From Arenicola marina (Eukaryota > Annelida > Polychaeta > Arenicolidae): DNA of 64,000 bases. This document shows, one piece after another, positions 22,573 to 34,500 of this stretch; position 1 is the stretch's first letter; each line of letters starts with the position of its first letter. The stretch is taken from positions 31,552,186 to 31,616,185 of the forward strand of contig OZ025258.1 in assembly GCA_964019135.1 (NCBI GenBank). Direction: 5' to 3'. The notes under the pieces are model-generated. The model was not told where the DNA came from. It made no database searches and saw only the letters and a program-made list of their open reading frames with translations. Made by a program: the position numbers and the translations under genes.

Positions 22573-25500
22573 CTGGAGGAACGAAGTTCAAAGCTCATGA
22601 TGCGAAATTTAATATATCTTTGAAAAAGAGAACAAAATGTGATGTTTACTCAGAATATGTTATGGAAAAGATAATGTTCACTCGGATTACGCTATGCACA
22701 AGACAAAATATGTTCACTCAGAATATGTTATTCACAAGATAAAATATGATGAAAATATGTTATGCACAACATCAAATATTATGAAAATATGCTATAGAAA
22801 AAGATAAAATATTATGAAAATAGGCTATGGAAACGATAAAATATTATGAAAATATGCTATGAAAAAGATAAAATATTGTGAAAATGCTACGGAAAGAATA
22901 AAATATTATGTTCACTGAAGATTTTATGAAGATAAAATACAACGAATCTACTGATTTGCATGAATAACAAATCAATGGTATGTAACAACCATTGACGACC
23001 CCTCGATTGCTCCATTTAGACTCCATCATCACCCCACCTGTGACCTTTGACCCGTGACGTACCTCCCTGAAGGTGCCCTTGGCCCGCACTAGTTGGTAGA
23101 CAGCGAACCCTGGGATGCACAGTATGGAGGAGAGGGCCACGCACCACCCCATCACATTGGACCACGTGGGGAATATGTACTTGTCCAGCGTCAGCGGCTG
23201 GTAGGAGCTGAAGCCGAATATCACCACGGCCTACGCACGGAAATAATGGTAGAACAAAATGAACAGTCAGCGGCTTGTAGGAGCTGAAGCCGAATATCAC
23301 AGCCTACGCGCGGGAATAAAGGTAGAAAAAAATGAACAGTCAGCGGCTTGTAGGAGCTGAAGCCGAATATCACCACGGCCTACGCACGGAAATAAAGGTA
23401 GAACAAAATGAACAGTCAGCGGCTTGTAGGAGCTGAAGCCGAATATCACAGCCTACGCGCGGGAATAAAGGTAGAAAAAAATGAACAGTCAGCGGCTTGT
23501 TGGAGCTGAAACCGAATATTACCACGGCCTACGCGCGGGAATAAAGGTAGAACAAAATGAAGTCAGCGGCTTGTAGGAGCTGAAGCCGAATATCACAGCC
23601 TACGCGCGGGAATAAAGGTAGAACAAAATGAAGTCAGCGGCTTGTAGGAGCTGAAGCCGAATATCACAGCCTACGCGCGGGAATAAAGGTAGAACAAAAT
23701 GAAGTCAGCGGCTTGTAGGAGCTGAAGCCGAATATCACCACGGCCTACGCACAGAAATAAAGGTAGAACAAAATGAACAGTCAGCGGCTGGTAGGAGCTG
23801 AAGCCGAATATCACCACGGCCTACGCACGGAAATAAAGGTAGAACAAAATGAACAGTCAGCGGCTTGTAGGAGCTGAAGCCGAATATCACAGCCTACGCG
23901 CGGGAATAAAGGTAGAACAAAATGAACAGTCAGCGGCTGGTAGTAGCTGAAGCCGAATATCACCACGGCCTACGCGCGGAAATAAAGGCAGAACAAAATG
24001 AACAGTTAGCGGCTTGTTAGAGCTAAAGCCGAATATCACCACGGCCTACGAGCGGGAATAAAGTTAGAACAAAATGAACAGTCAAGCATACGATTTCGAC
24101 TTTGCATTAGTAAAAGCCAGAAACATCTTTGGTAAACAAGGAAAGAAGATAATTAATATCAAGGCGCAAAGACAATGGCCGATGACATGCCATGTGTAGT
24201 TTGTGCGACAAGCCATTAGAAACGGATCCCTATATCATTACAAATAGCTCCAGACCGATGCATTTACGATATGTCTTCATCAAAACGTCCAATAAACCGG
24301 TATAAATGGTAGTTAACGTTTTCCTTTTTTTAGCAGTTAAGCTGTTTATTGTGTCCACATTAGAATCAAAATCGTATGACGTGATATTTTTATATAAGAT
24401 TACGAATATTTATTATGATGAATGACAACCATGGCATTGTAGGAACATGGGGCAAAATGACCCATCGGGGTCAAATGGCCCACCACAATATCGCGCACTT
24501 GCGGTGCTGCCACCTGTATTGAAGCGTTTTATATTTGTTCCTGTTTGTTACGTGATACCTTAACAAATATACATGGGCGCTGAAGCAGACAGCTGACCTT
24601 CGTTACCGAAGTAAAAGTTTCTGGGCTGTTGCCATCTATGGTAAACAGTGGAAGAAAGTAGAGCCCAGTGGATACTAGCTTGGGGGAAAATGTTGATAAA
24701 TTAACACGATCAAAGATAAGTCCAAGTCAAGCCCCAAACGTAATTCAGATGCGGAATATACTGCGCCGTATTTTTCATACAGCGATCAAATGTTAAGGTT
24801 ACTAACAGGGGCAAAATGACCCACGCTGCTTGGGGCAAAATGACCCAGTGGGCCGTTTTACCCACATAATATGTAATAATATGTTTTACCCACATAATAT
24901 GTAATAATATGTATACTCTAAAAGAAACGATTATCTTTAGCAAACTGGATGATATGTCCACTGAATCGGAACATCTTTGATGATCATGAATGTGCTTGAA
25001 GAAGAAAACGATGTGCGTCACAGGGAGCTTGAAGAAGGGAGAGTTGTGCGCCCCTGGGAGCCGGAAGCGTTGATTGAGGCAGAGCCAGGCGGCACGCGAC
25101 ATCGTGTCTCCATTCGATACATGCGCACTCCCAAAAGCTACTAGACTTTCAGTTAGAAAGATAAAGCCAAGTAACAGGCAATGTCCCGCTACGGTTCCCA
25201 CCAACAGAAAGAGTGTGGCAAGGCCCGGCTGATTTCGAGAAGTCAGAAACCTCGGATAAACTAAGGGTCATTCCTTCCATTCCTTCCAGCAGCTCGTCAG
25301 GATAAGACGCAGATGGGGAGGGGGGGGGGCACTATTATACAAATCTGGTTGGGGGGTTCCACGGGTGCCTTGATGCCTGAGAGAGCGGATATTTGTGATG
25401 AAAAAGATACCCATATCAAGCGGACATTTATGAAGATACCCCTATAGAGCGAATATTTAAAAAAAAAGGGGGGCTTTACCCCGGAACCCCTCAAACCCAG

Positions 25501-28500
25501 GAATGTATTATTTACCCCCCCTCCCCCCCCTTTCCCTAAATCCGGGGGGGCTGTTTCAGGGTCGGATCCAGATATGTTGGATAGGGAGGCCGGTAAATGG
25601 TATAAATTATATACAGTTCCGCCCTAAAAAGGGCGCCGCTTGGATCCGCCCCTGCCCCTGGGTCTGTTCAACAGTAGGACTTCGCATGAAAGCTGAGTTC
25701 CGCGCCTCAGATGGCCTAAATTTTGCACTAAAAAATGGCAAAAAGTGAGGGAAGGGGGTGTCACCCCCGCCCGATCCGCCTCTGCTGACGTAAACGTTAT
25801 TTGTAATTTATATGTGTGATCCTTCTGGGTCAAACTGTTCCAGAGAGTTAGGAGTTTGCCTTCTTAGGCTGTTCAGTTCACTCATTAACATGCTGACATA
25901 ATGCGCTGACCATTTTGCCCCATTAGCACAAAAAACATGTTTTTTGTGCTAGTAAAAATTTTGTTCATGTCACTCGCATGTATCCAAGCTATGTTATTCA
26001 CAATACTACTGTTGTCAGTTTACCAAAATTTGGCTTTTTTTATAGCACTGCTGGTCCTCCAAAAAATACAAATAAAGTTAATTTGGTCATTTTGTGGTCA
26101 TTTTGCCCCATGTTCCCCTATATATCGGTGCAATTCTAGTTCAGCAATTTAATTAGGCGAGACAGACACGAGACAGGTTTGGTGTTTAGTGTGTTAGTCA
26201 GCAAGGTTGGATCCAGATATGCTGAATAGGAGGGGGCGGGGCCGTTTCGAGAGAATAAGGCAACAAATATCAGCTTAACTTCTTGAAGGCACTTCAAGTT
26301 AAACTCCATTCCAAATTTAGCTGCGACTTACCAATAAGGAAATTGGGGCGAAGAATTTCCAGCACAGCCTCCAGTAGATTCCTGGCCTGAAGCCCAGCAT
26401 GGAATGGATGTCGTCGGCGAACCGGTCAACACCTGGTGGAGAAACCAAGAACTAACCTGAGCCTTGGTCATCAAGTTGGTCTGTTACAAATCTCTCTGTG
26501 CCGCTTAAATGTTAGCCGCCATCGTCTTCATGTAGCTAGCCGCGTAAAGTATGTTTGCCAGAATGCCCTAACACCTGGGCATTTTTGCCAATGGAAGTAT
26601 TTTACATATAAGTTTTCCCTTTGGTTCACCCCTATAATTCGTGCAACATTTCACTGCTGTACTCAATGTGCTAAGGGACTTGCAACGGGCCATATCCACA
26701 AGCTGGCGCCCGGGTTCGGGGTAGCCAGTTATTGGAAGGGGACACTAAGATGCCCCCTCTCTCTCCAATCTGCATCGGGGGTGGGGAGTGAGGGGTGGGG
26801 GTGGGGCAGCTGTGCCACGTGCTTTGCTCACATCGATGTCGAGGAATTATCTCGACGATTAAAGCATTGAGTGACCTACCGTAGAGCCAGCCTATGGCGA
26901 TTGACTCGAAGAACACAGCCATCAGGATGGAGTAGCCGGCCGCGTACGTGTCCAGCAACTGTACCACGTAGGCCCCGCCCTGGAGAGTACAATACAGGGT
27001 GGTGCAAAATATCACATCGTTACTGTACCACGTAGGCCCCGCCCTGGAGAGTACAATACAGGGTGGTGCAAAATATCACAACGTTCCTGTACCACGTAGG
27101 CCCCGCCCTGGAGAGTACAATACAGGGTGGTGCAAAATATCACATCGTTACTGTACCACGTAGGCCCCGCCCTGGAGAGTACAATACAGGGTGGTGCAAA
27201 ATATCACAACGTTCATGTACCACGTAGGCCCCGCCCTGGAGAGTACAATACAGGGTGGTGCAAAATATCACATCGTTACTGTACCACGTAGGCCCCACCC
27301 TGGAGAGTACAATACAGGGTGGTGCAAAATATCACAACGTTACTGTACCACGTAGTCCCCGCCCTGGAGAGTAAAATACAGGGTGGTAAAAAATATCACA
27401 ACGTTACTGTACCACGTAGGCCCCGCCCTGGAGAGTACAATACAGGGTGGTGCAAAATATCACATCGTTACTGTACCACGTAGGCCCCACTTTGGAGAGT
27501 ACAATACAGGGTGGTGCAAAATATCACATCGTTACTGTACCACGTAGGCCCCGCCCTGGAGAGTAAAAGACAGGGTGGTGTAAAATATCACAACGCTACT
27601 GTACCATATGCCAAATGTAACGAATAATTGCTTAGATAGTACTAAATTAATTTAAATGTAAGTCATGTGTAAATTCAAGTACGTCGTTATTTCCGTCGCG
27701 ACAACTATACATTGCATTATAGCATGATGGCAGAAAAGCTGTTATGGTAAAGCGAATGCCCATGTAACAGTACATTCTTGAAAAAGAATGTACGAGGCGC
27801 AAGCCGAGTAAATATCTTTTCAAGAATGAACTGTTACACTGGTATTCTCTGATTTAAAGTACGGTGAGCCTCACCTGTTCCCCGTGGCATGAATAGAAGT
27901 CCTTTTAAAATGTACATTGGATCTCTCGCTTCCGAAACCAATAAAATAGCTGACTGAAGTCAGTTCATATTCTATCTGAGAACCCACGAAATGTATTGTT
28001 GTAGCAATGGTAAACTTGAGTCATATGTGAGCTAAGCTGAAACAGTGGTTCGCCCTGACATGTAAGAACGTCGGACGTTGCAGCCACAAGTCAGTTTAGT
28101 TGGCAAAAATGAAGTCGTGTTTCGCATCAAGGCGCGTAGGCTACTTCGCATGGATTATGTGTCATTATACAGACGATAATGGTCATTTGAATGTGGAATA
28201 TGATGCAATCGTTAAAATTATTGGATACTGAAAGGATATGATACGCAGCAATGTTGCCATGGTGTTTGAAACAATAGGATATGCTTTGCAAACCAAGCGC
28301 GTATTTGATTATGCGCGCGGAGTACCTCGATCACGACGCCTTGTAAATCAAACAGTGAAAATCGTGCCCCGAGCGTTGCGTCACGTGATCAATTTCACCG
28401 CGCCGCGTGCTCTCGGTTTCCAGCAGGGGCAAAAGGATTTCCAACATGGCGTCAAAGGAACTGCCCAAGTGGATCGTTTCACTTGCAATTACGAGCTCGC

Positions 28501-31500
28501 AACCGTATCTTTTACATGCTAATTTAACGAGAGATCGTAAGTTTACGAGCAACGAAAATAAGCATCATACTAATATTATTAATATTACTAATATTATACC
28601 CCAATATTATTGGGGCCGTTATTATTGCGGCCATCTTCCTGCAATTTATTTTCTAGCAATATTATTCAAAAACCTGTTTGCCATATATTTATGATAAATT
28701 GAACATTTTTCGCTTCTCTTCGAGCGGGCAATTCATTTGTTTTTTATATTTTACGAGAAAAAGTTCGAGATCTTAGTGAAATGACATCCACAGAGCTCCT
28801 TCGTCGGCCATGTTGCTGTCAGAGAACGCGGATTTCACGTTTGAATATCAGACACACGGAACTTCAAAGGCACCCTGAGTTTCGTGGGATTCACGAGAAA
28901 GAGAAATTCTAGTGTAATTATAGGATATAAGGAAATATCAGTATGTATTTTGCATATGAATTACATATGATCTCAAATTTTGTTTCTAAAAGTGGATTTT
29001 GTGATCTACGCTTGTTTTGATGACAAATTTGTATCTGTTTTTGCTGGGGCTTTCCATCGGGCGTCAAGTTTCCAGTTCATCATCCATTTTGGTTGTGACC
29101 TGTTTCACACAAGCTCACTTTTTGCTCATGATTGACATTGACTGCGATTGTCGATTCCGTAACAGAAGGACGATTGTTCAACAGAAAAATTTGTTGGTCT
29201 CCTTGAGTCAATCGCAATTTATTAGCTTGCTAAAACATTACATTCGTGAAAAATAATATACAATTTGGACAATAGACTGACGTCATAGCAGTACTTTAAA
29301 GATTAATAATGAATATTAATTCATTGTCCCATGGCTGGTGCAATCTATGCATTAGATAAGGAATGAGTTGTAGGTCGTTGTTGAGATCGAAGAACTTCGA
29401 GGCGTAGCCGAGAAGACTTTCGACCAACTCTGAGAAAATAATGACCTCCTGCTCATAGTCCGCAGGTCCTTACCGGCAAAACACGACTCCGAGGAAACAA
29501 TAGAAGTATGCATTAAGTGCCTATAATCTACAATTAAGAGCCTCGTTCTCACCTCCGTACAGCTGGCCAGACCCACGATGTAATAGAAGACGAAGAGTAT
29601 ACCGACGAAGATCTCTCGGTTCTTCTTGATCCAAGGGTACTCGTCACCCAGGGCTGTAATAATGGCCTCCGACCCTCCGAACTGACCACAAACATCGGTT
29701 GAAACATATTATTATTTTGCAATTGGCAATCAGGCAAGGCCCATAACAAATTCCTGTTGCAGAGGTACATAAACTCAAAATTGTTGAGAATATAATATTT
29801 CAAATAATTAGGTTATCTAAACCAGGGTATCAGTAGTTGTTTACACACATAAATTAAATTAATGCCCTCACACAGGGTGAGCCACAGAAAGAAACATGGC
29901 CACGTATATCTTTAGATGATGTGTGTATTTCGATTGTTACTGTATGCGAGTTTGACATGTTGTAATGGTCATGTTATATGATATCTGTCGGTATATAGAT
30001 GTTAGCGTATGTATACACAGCGCAAAAATATCTATACGCCATGAAAATGCACTTCTGATCTTTCCTAGAAGCGTCTTAATAAGAATATCTAGCGAAAACT
30101 TACGAATTGTGGGATACTGCATGCACTTGTCCGTCATAATAAATATTGTCGGCTAGTATGCAATATATTGTGTACGCATATTATGAATTCTTGTTATGGC
30201 TAATATTAATAGGCATGCCTTTTTTGCACAGCACATTGTACTGTGACAATGGTAAAGCATGGAGTCACTCACCGAGCTGTCCAACCCGAGCGTCAGTAAC
30301 ATCATAAAGAATATTAACGACCAGAAGGTGGAGGCCGGAAGTGTCGCGATGGCTTCTGGGTAGACTACAAACACCAGACCCGGACCTGAAATAAATGGAG
30401 CGGTTGTTATGTCGTTACAACACAGAATATGCGTCTCGCACCTGCAGGAATTGCAGGTTAGTGTCATATCACCTTAGCGATTCCAAAATAAAAATGTGTT
30501 TAAACTAATTAGGATATTATCCACCACATATCCAGGCAGGACGAGCGTAGACTCACCTTCCGTGGCGACTTTGGATATATCTTTGCCGGTTTTCTCTGCC
30601 ATGTACCCGAGGACTGCGAAGATGACGAAGCCAGCCAAGAAGCTGGTCAGACAGTTGATGAGGCTGGTGGCGATGGCGTCACTGTAACCACAGACACACC
30701 ACGTGGTGTCATTGCACTGGAAACCCATGCTAGACCCACCGATAACTATCGCTTCCCCAATTTCATAAAATTATAATTGTTAAGCCATTAAATATCAAAA
30801 CACGACGATAACTATATTAGTTACAGCTGGTCATGAAGTATTCTTCATATATATCGCATGAACATGTATCTTTTATTTTTTATCAGTTTACTCGGCATAA
30901 TGTGTACATTTTGTTTGTGTAAAATGCTATAAAGGCTTTCTTTGTTTTCTGTAAAGTTATCTTGACTTGGTTTTGCAGCAAATGGGACTGATTTTCAAAA
31001 TGTACTATAACATCATATTTCATATATTTGCCTATGCCTGTCTAGCAAAGTCATAACAGGGACCCCTTCTTTTTCTGCTTTATACCTATTGTATTAATTA
31101 GGCGATAAATGTACCATAAAGATACCATGAAGTAGGTTCTACAATGGCGTTGATGTACCGAAATAATGAACAGATTTTCTATTTATAAAGTTTCAATTTA
31201 CAAGAGAAAAGCATCTACCCAAATTAGCGATATTTGTAACCGAACAACAAAAACAATTTCATGCCAAGATGTCGGATATTTTTACGATGTATGAGCCAAC
31301 ATTGCTCTCATATTTTACAGGGGAAGACCTCTAATAACCTAAGTTATATCGATAAAATATTGAGAGAATTACACCGATTTATTGGTATCAAGCTTCCTGT
31401 TATTATACTTGTATCATCATTACACTAAATAGCTTCTTGACAAGCGATCAACAGCTAAATGTGTTGTTCGGTAGCCTTGTGCGATTATTGTGTTTCATTA

Positions 31501-34500
31501 GTTGGAGCACCAGGGTGATCTGACTCCTGCTGGGACCAAGGGCGGGAGAGCACCAGGGTGATCTGACTCCTGCTGGGACCAAGGGCGGGAGAGCACCAGG
31601 GTGATCTGACTCGTGCTGGGACCTGGCATCGAGGCGCTTGACATCGATAGCAGTTCGATATTGATCGGCACCGGCTCATGTTATGTCAGGCTCATAATGT
31701 GGAGTCGTTATTCGGAGTCGTTATTGCCGTGGTTCCTTCAATAGACCCGGGACCCAGTGGGGTGCCGCCCTGTCAGCCAGCCACCACCCTGCCGCGCTGC
31801 CACTCCGCCACCCAGCCAGCCAACCAGCCACCACCCTGCCGCACTGCCACCATGCCACCCAGCCAGGACCCGGCCACCCTGCCAGCATGCCAGCCCTGCC
31901 AGCAACCCTGCCACCCTGCCACCACCCAGCCACCCTGCCAGCCAATCATTTGGGATGGGGGTAGGTAGGCAAGCACCGCGCGAGGGCAATGGGGTACGGG
32001 CGGGCGTTGGGTGGCGTTGGAGGTACCGTCATAAGGCGACTAGGGATATAAGCGATTTAAGGGTGAGTGCACGCAGAGAGGAGTTACTTTGACCAGTCTT
32101 CACTTACAAGCCGTATAATAGATTCTTTAAGTTGACGAGGAATTAAAGAGAGTCATTCACGAGAAGGGAGCCAAAAAGCGGCGACATCTAACCAATAGCC
32201 GTTGTAGGTTTGGCCTCTCTCTCACCGCGGGGACCGCAGCACCGGAAATGCCTCCGCCCAGGAGGGCCGATCGATCGCGTAGGAATACAACGAAGTTACA
32301 TTTGCATGTGGCGCCGGCCTATAATCTCCCCGCCCAACGGCCGCTGAAAGCTTTCTCTCCGGGTGGACTCTTTTCTTGCGGAATCAAAGGCGCGGCTGGG
32401 GAAACCCCATTTCATCTTCTGTCCCTTTTCAGTTCTCATTCCGTTTCGCTTCACACCGTTTCTGCGTGTGTATTCCATTAATGTTTCTCCTCCTCATTCA
32501 TATTTTTGTCTTTCCTTCTGTAACTTCTCTCTTCTTGCCCCCATTCTTGCCCTCTTTAATGTTTCTTTCTGCTTTCCCTCTTTAGTGTTTATGCCTCTTT
32601 TCTCTTTCCCTATTTTCCTCTTCTCTGTTTCCTCCACCCCCATCTCATCCAACATTACCCCCTACAGACACATCCGTCAACTCCCAGGATGTAACACAGT
32701 GCATAGCTATTGCGTTGTGAACTAAATAGGGAAGACAAGACACTTCAAGACACACCATCATCCGGCCCAAATCACGGAACCAAAATAACTTCTTGACCTA
32801 CTTAAGCCACAGCATCGATGGTTCCAGAAACTTCACATTTAACATGGAATAACGTTGCAAATTGTAACCCTACTGATGTTGTCTGTTTCCTGAATAAAAG
32901 ATTTGTTCCCAATAAGTACCTTATAACTACCTGCCCCATCCACCTGAGCCTAAGCCTATACACACGCCACCCTACATCCACAAGTCTATGCTTGAGGGCA
33001 CATAGTGGGGAAGCCTACCAGCACGTCCGTTAGCTAAAGTGATTAATACATAAGCGCCCGCAGACATATCACGTCAGAGAGTCTTATATATATTCTATAT
33101 ATATATTCCATACTCACTAATACACATTGTTGTGGAACTTGTTGTAGCTGGCGAAAGCCAAGAGCACTCCAAATCCTGGACCCAGCGAGAAGAACACCTG
33201 AGTGGCGGCATCCGTCCACACCTGTAACCATGGCAACACAAGCACGTGGTTATATTAATATATATATATATATTATAGGTTAGTATGATGTAATATATTA
33301 TTAATTTACATAAATATGCAATCCCCCTTGTTTAATCGCTGTTACTAACCTACTAGCAGGTACTAACCGGTATGACCTTGACGATTTACCCTGACTAAGC
33401 TACAATGGCGTTGTATTTCGTTTTGTGTAGCCTTGATCTTGACATATATTTATTTTCGACCTTGACACAGACCGTTAACCTTAACACCTATTCATCTCCA
33501 GCTTGCTTGACACATACTACGCTGCCGTGACCTTGACACAGAATAAGCTTCCTTGACCTTAACACTTATTCATCTCCAACGACCCTGAAACATACTATGA
33601 TGCCGTGACCTTGACACAGTCTATGCCACGACGACCTTGACACAGACCAAACTCCAGCGACCTTGACACAGACCAAGCTACGGCGACCTTGACACAGACC
33701 AAGCTACGGCGACCTTGACACAGACCAAGCAACGGCGACCTTGACACAGAATAAACGCCAGCGACCTTGACACAGACCAAGCTACGGCGACCTTGACACA
33801 GACCAAGCTCCAGCGACCTTGACACAGACCAAGCTACGGCGACCTTGACACAGACCAAGCTACGGCGACCTTGACACAGACCAAGCAACGGCGACCTTGA
33901 CACAGATTAAACGCCAGCGACCTTGATACTGACCTCGGACGAGGCGAGTCTGCTGAAGTCGGGAGTGATGTAGTAGTTAATCCCGATGGCCGCTCCAGAC
34001 AGCGTCGTGCCTCGCACCAGCAGGATGAGCAGGACGACGTAAGGGAAGAGAGCCGTGAACCAGACTACCTGCAATACACGGACCGAGGCTTATAGTCCCT
34101 GGTCATCACGTACAAACATTGACATGTATATTACAATTGACCTTATTCATTATATTACGGTGCCATTGTACGGTTTCACTTTTGAAAGTTAGGTATCATC
34201 CTACTATATCTATATATAGATGTGCGCAAGATGCTTGACGTATGGACGCCCCCCTGGTATTATGGACGTCAGTACCCACCTTGTCTGACGTATAAACGCC
34301 CCCCTAGTATTATGGACGTCAGTACCCACCTTGTCTGATGTATGAACGCCCCACTGGTATTATGGACGTCAGTACCCACCTTGCCTGACGTATGGACGCC
34401 CCCCTAGTATTATGGACGTCAGTATCCACCTTGTCTGATGTATAAACGCCCCCCTAGTATTATGGACGTCAGTACCCACCTTGTCTGACGTATGAACGCC

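Larger units (their letters stand above)
24441..26120. mobile_element. 1.7-kb DNA transposon-like element with TIRs, non-autonomous or decayed
   Basis: The left end AGGAACATGGGGCAAAATGA is inverted at the right end (GGTCATTTTGCCCCATGTTCCCCT, split here as GGTCATTTTGCCCC + ATGTTCCCCT), giving TIRs of about 22 bp flanked by TA. The GGGGCAAAATGACC motif recurs inside near 24806 and 24831 and inverted near 25910 and 26090, as expected of subterminal transposase-binding repeats. No transposase domain was recognised. A family-1 repeat (25314) and a small hAT-like element (25557) lie inside. Gene B intron 11 hosts it. Confidence 0.6.

Noticed and set aside
22226-22591. 121-codon minus-strand open frame over gene B exon 13
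   Set aside because: It is in a different frame from the SLC6 tail and has no family resemblance; the spliced frame gives RLTLLTTP and a stop.
24710-25204. 164-codon open frame inside the TIR element as a transposase
   Set aside because: No catalytic or DNA-binding motif is seen and the composition is irregular.
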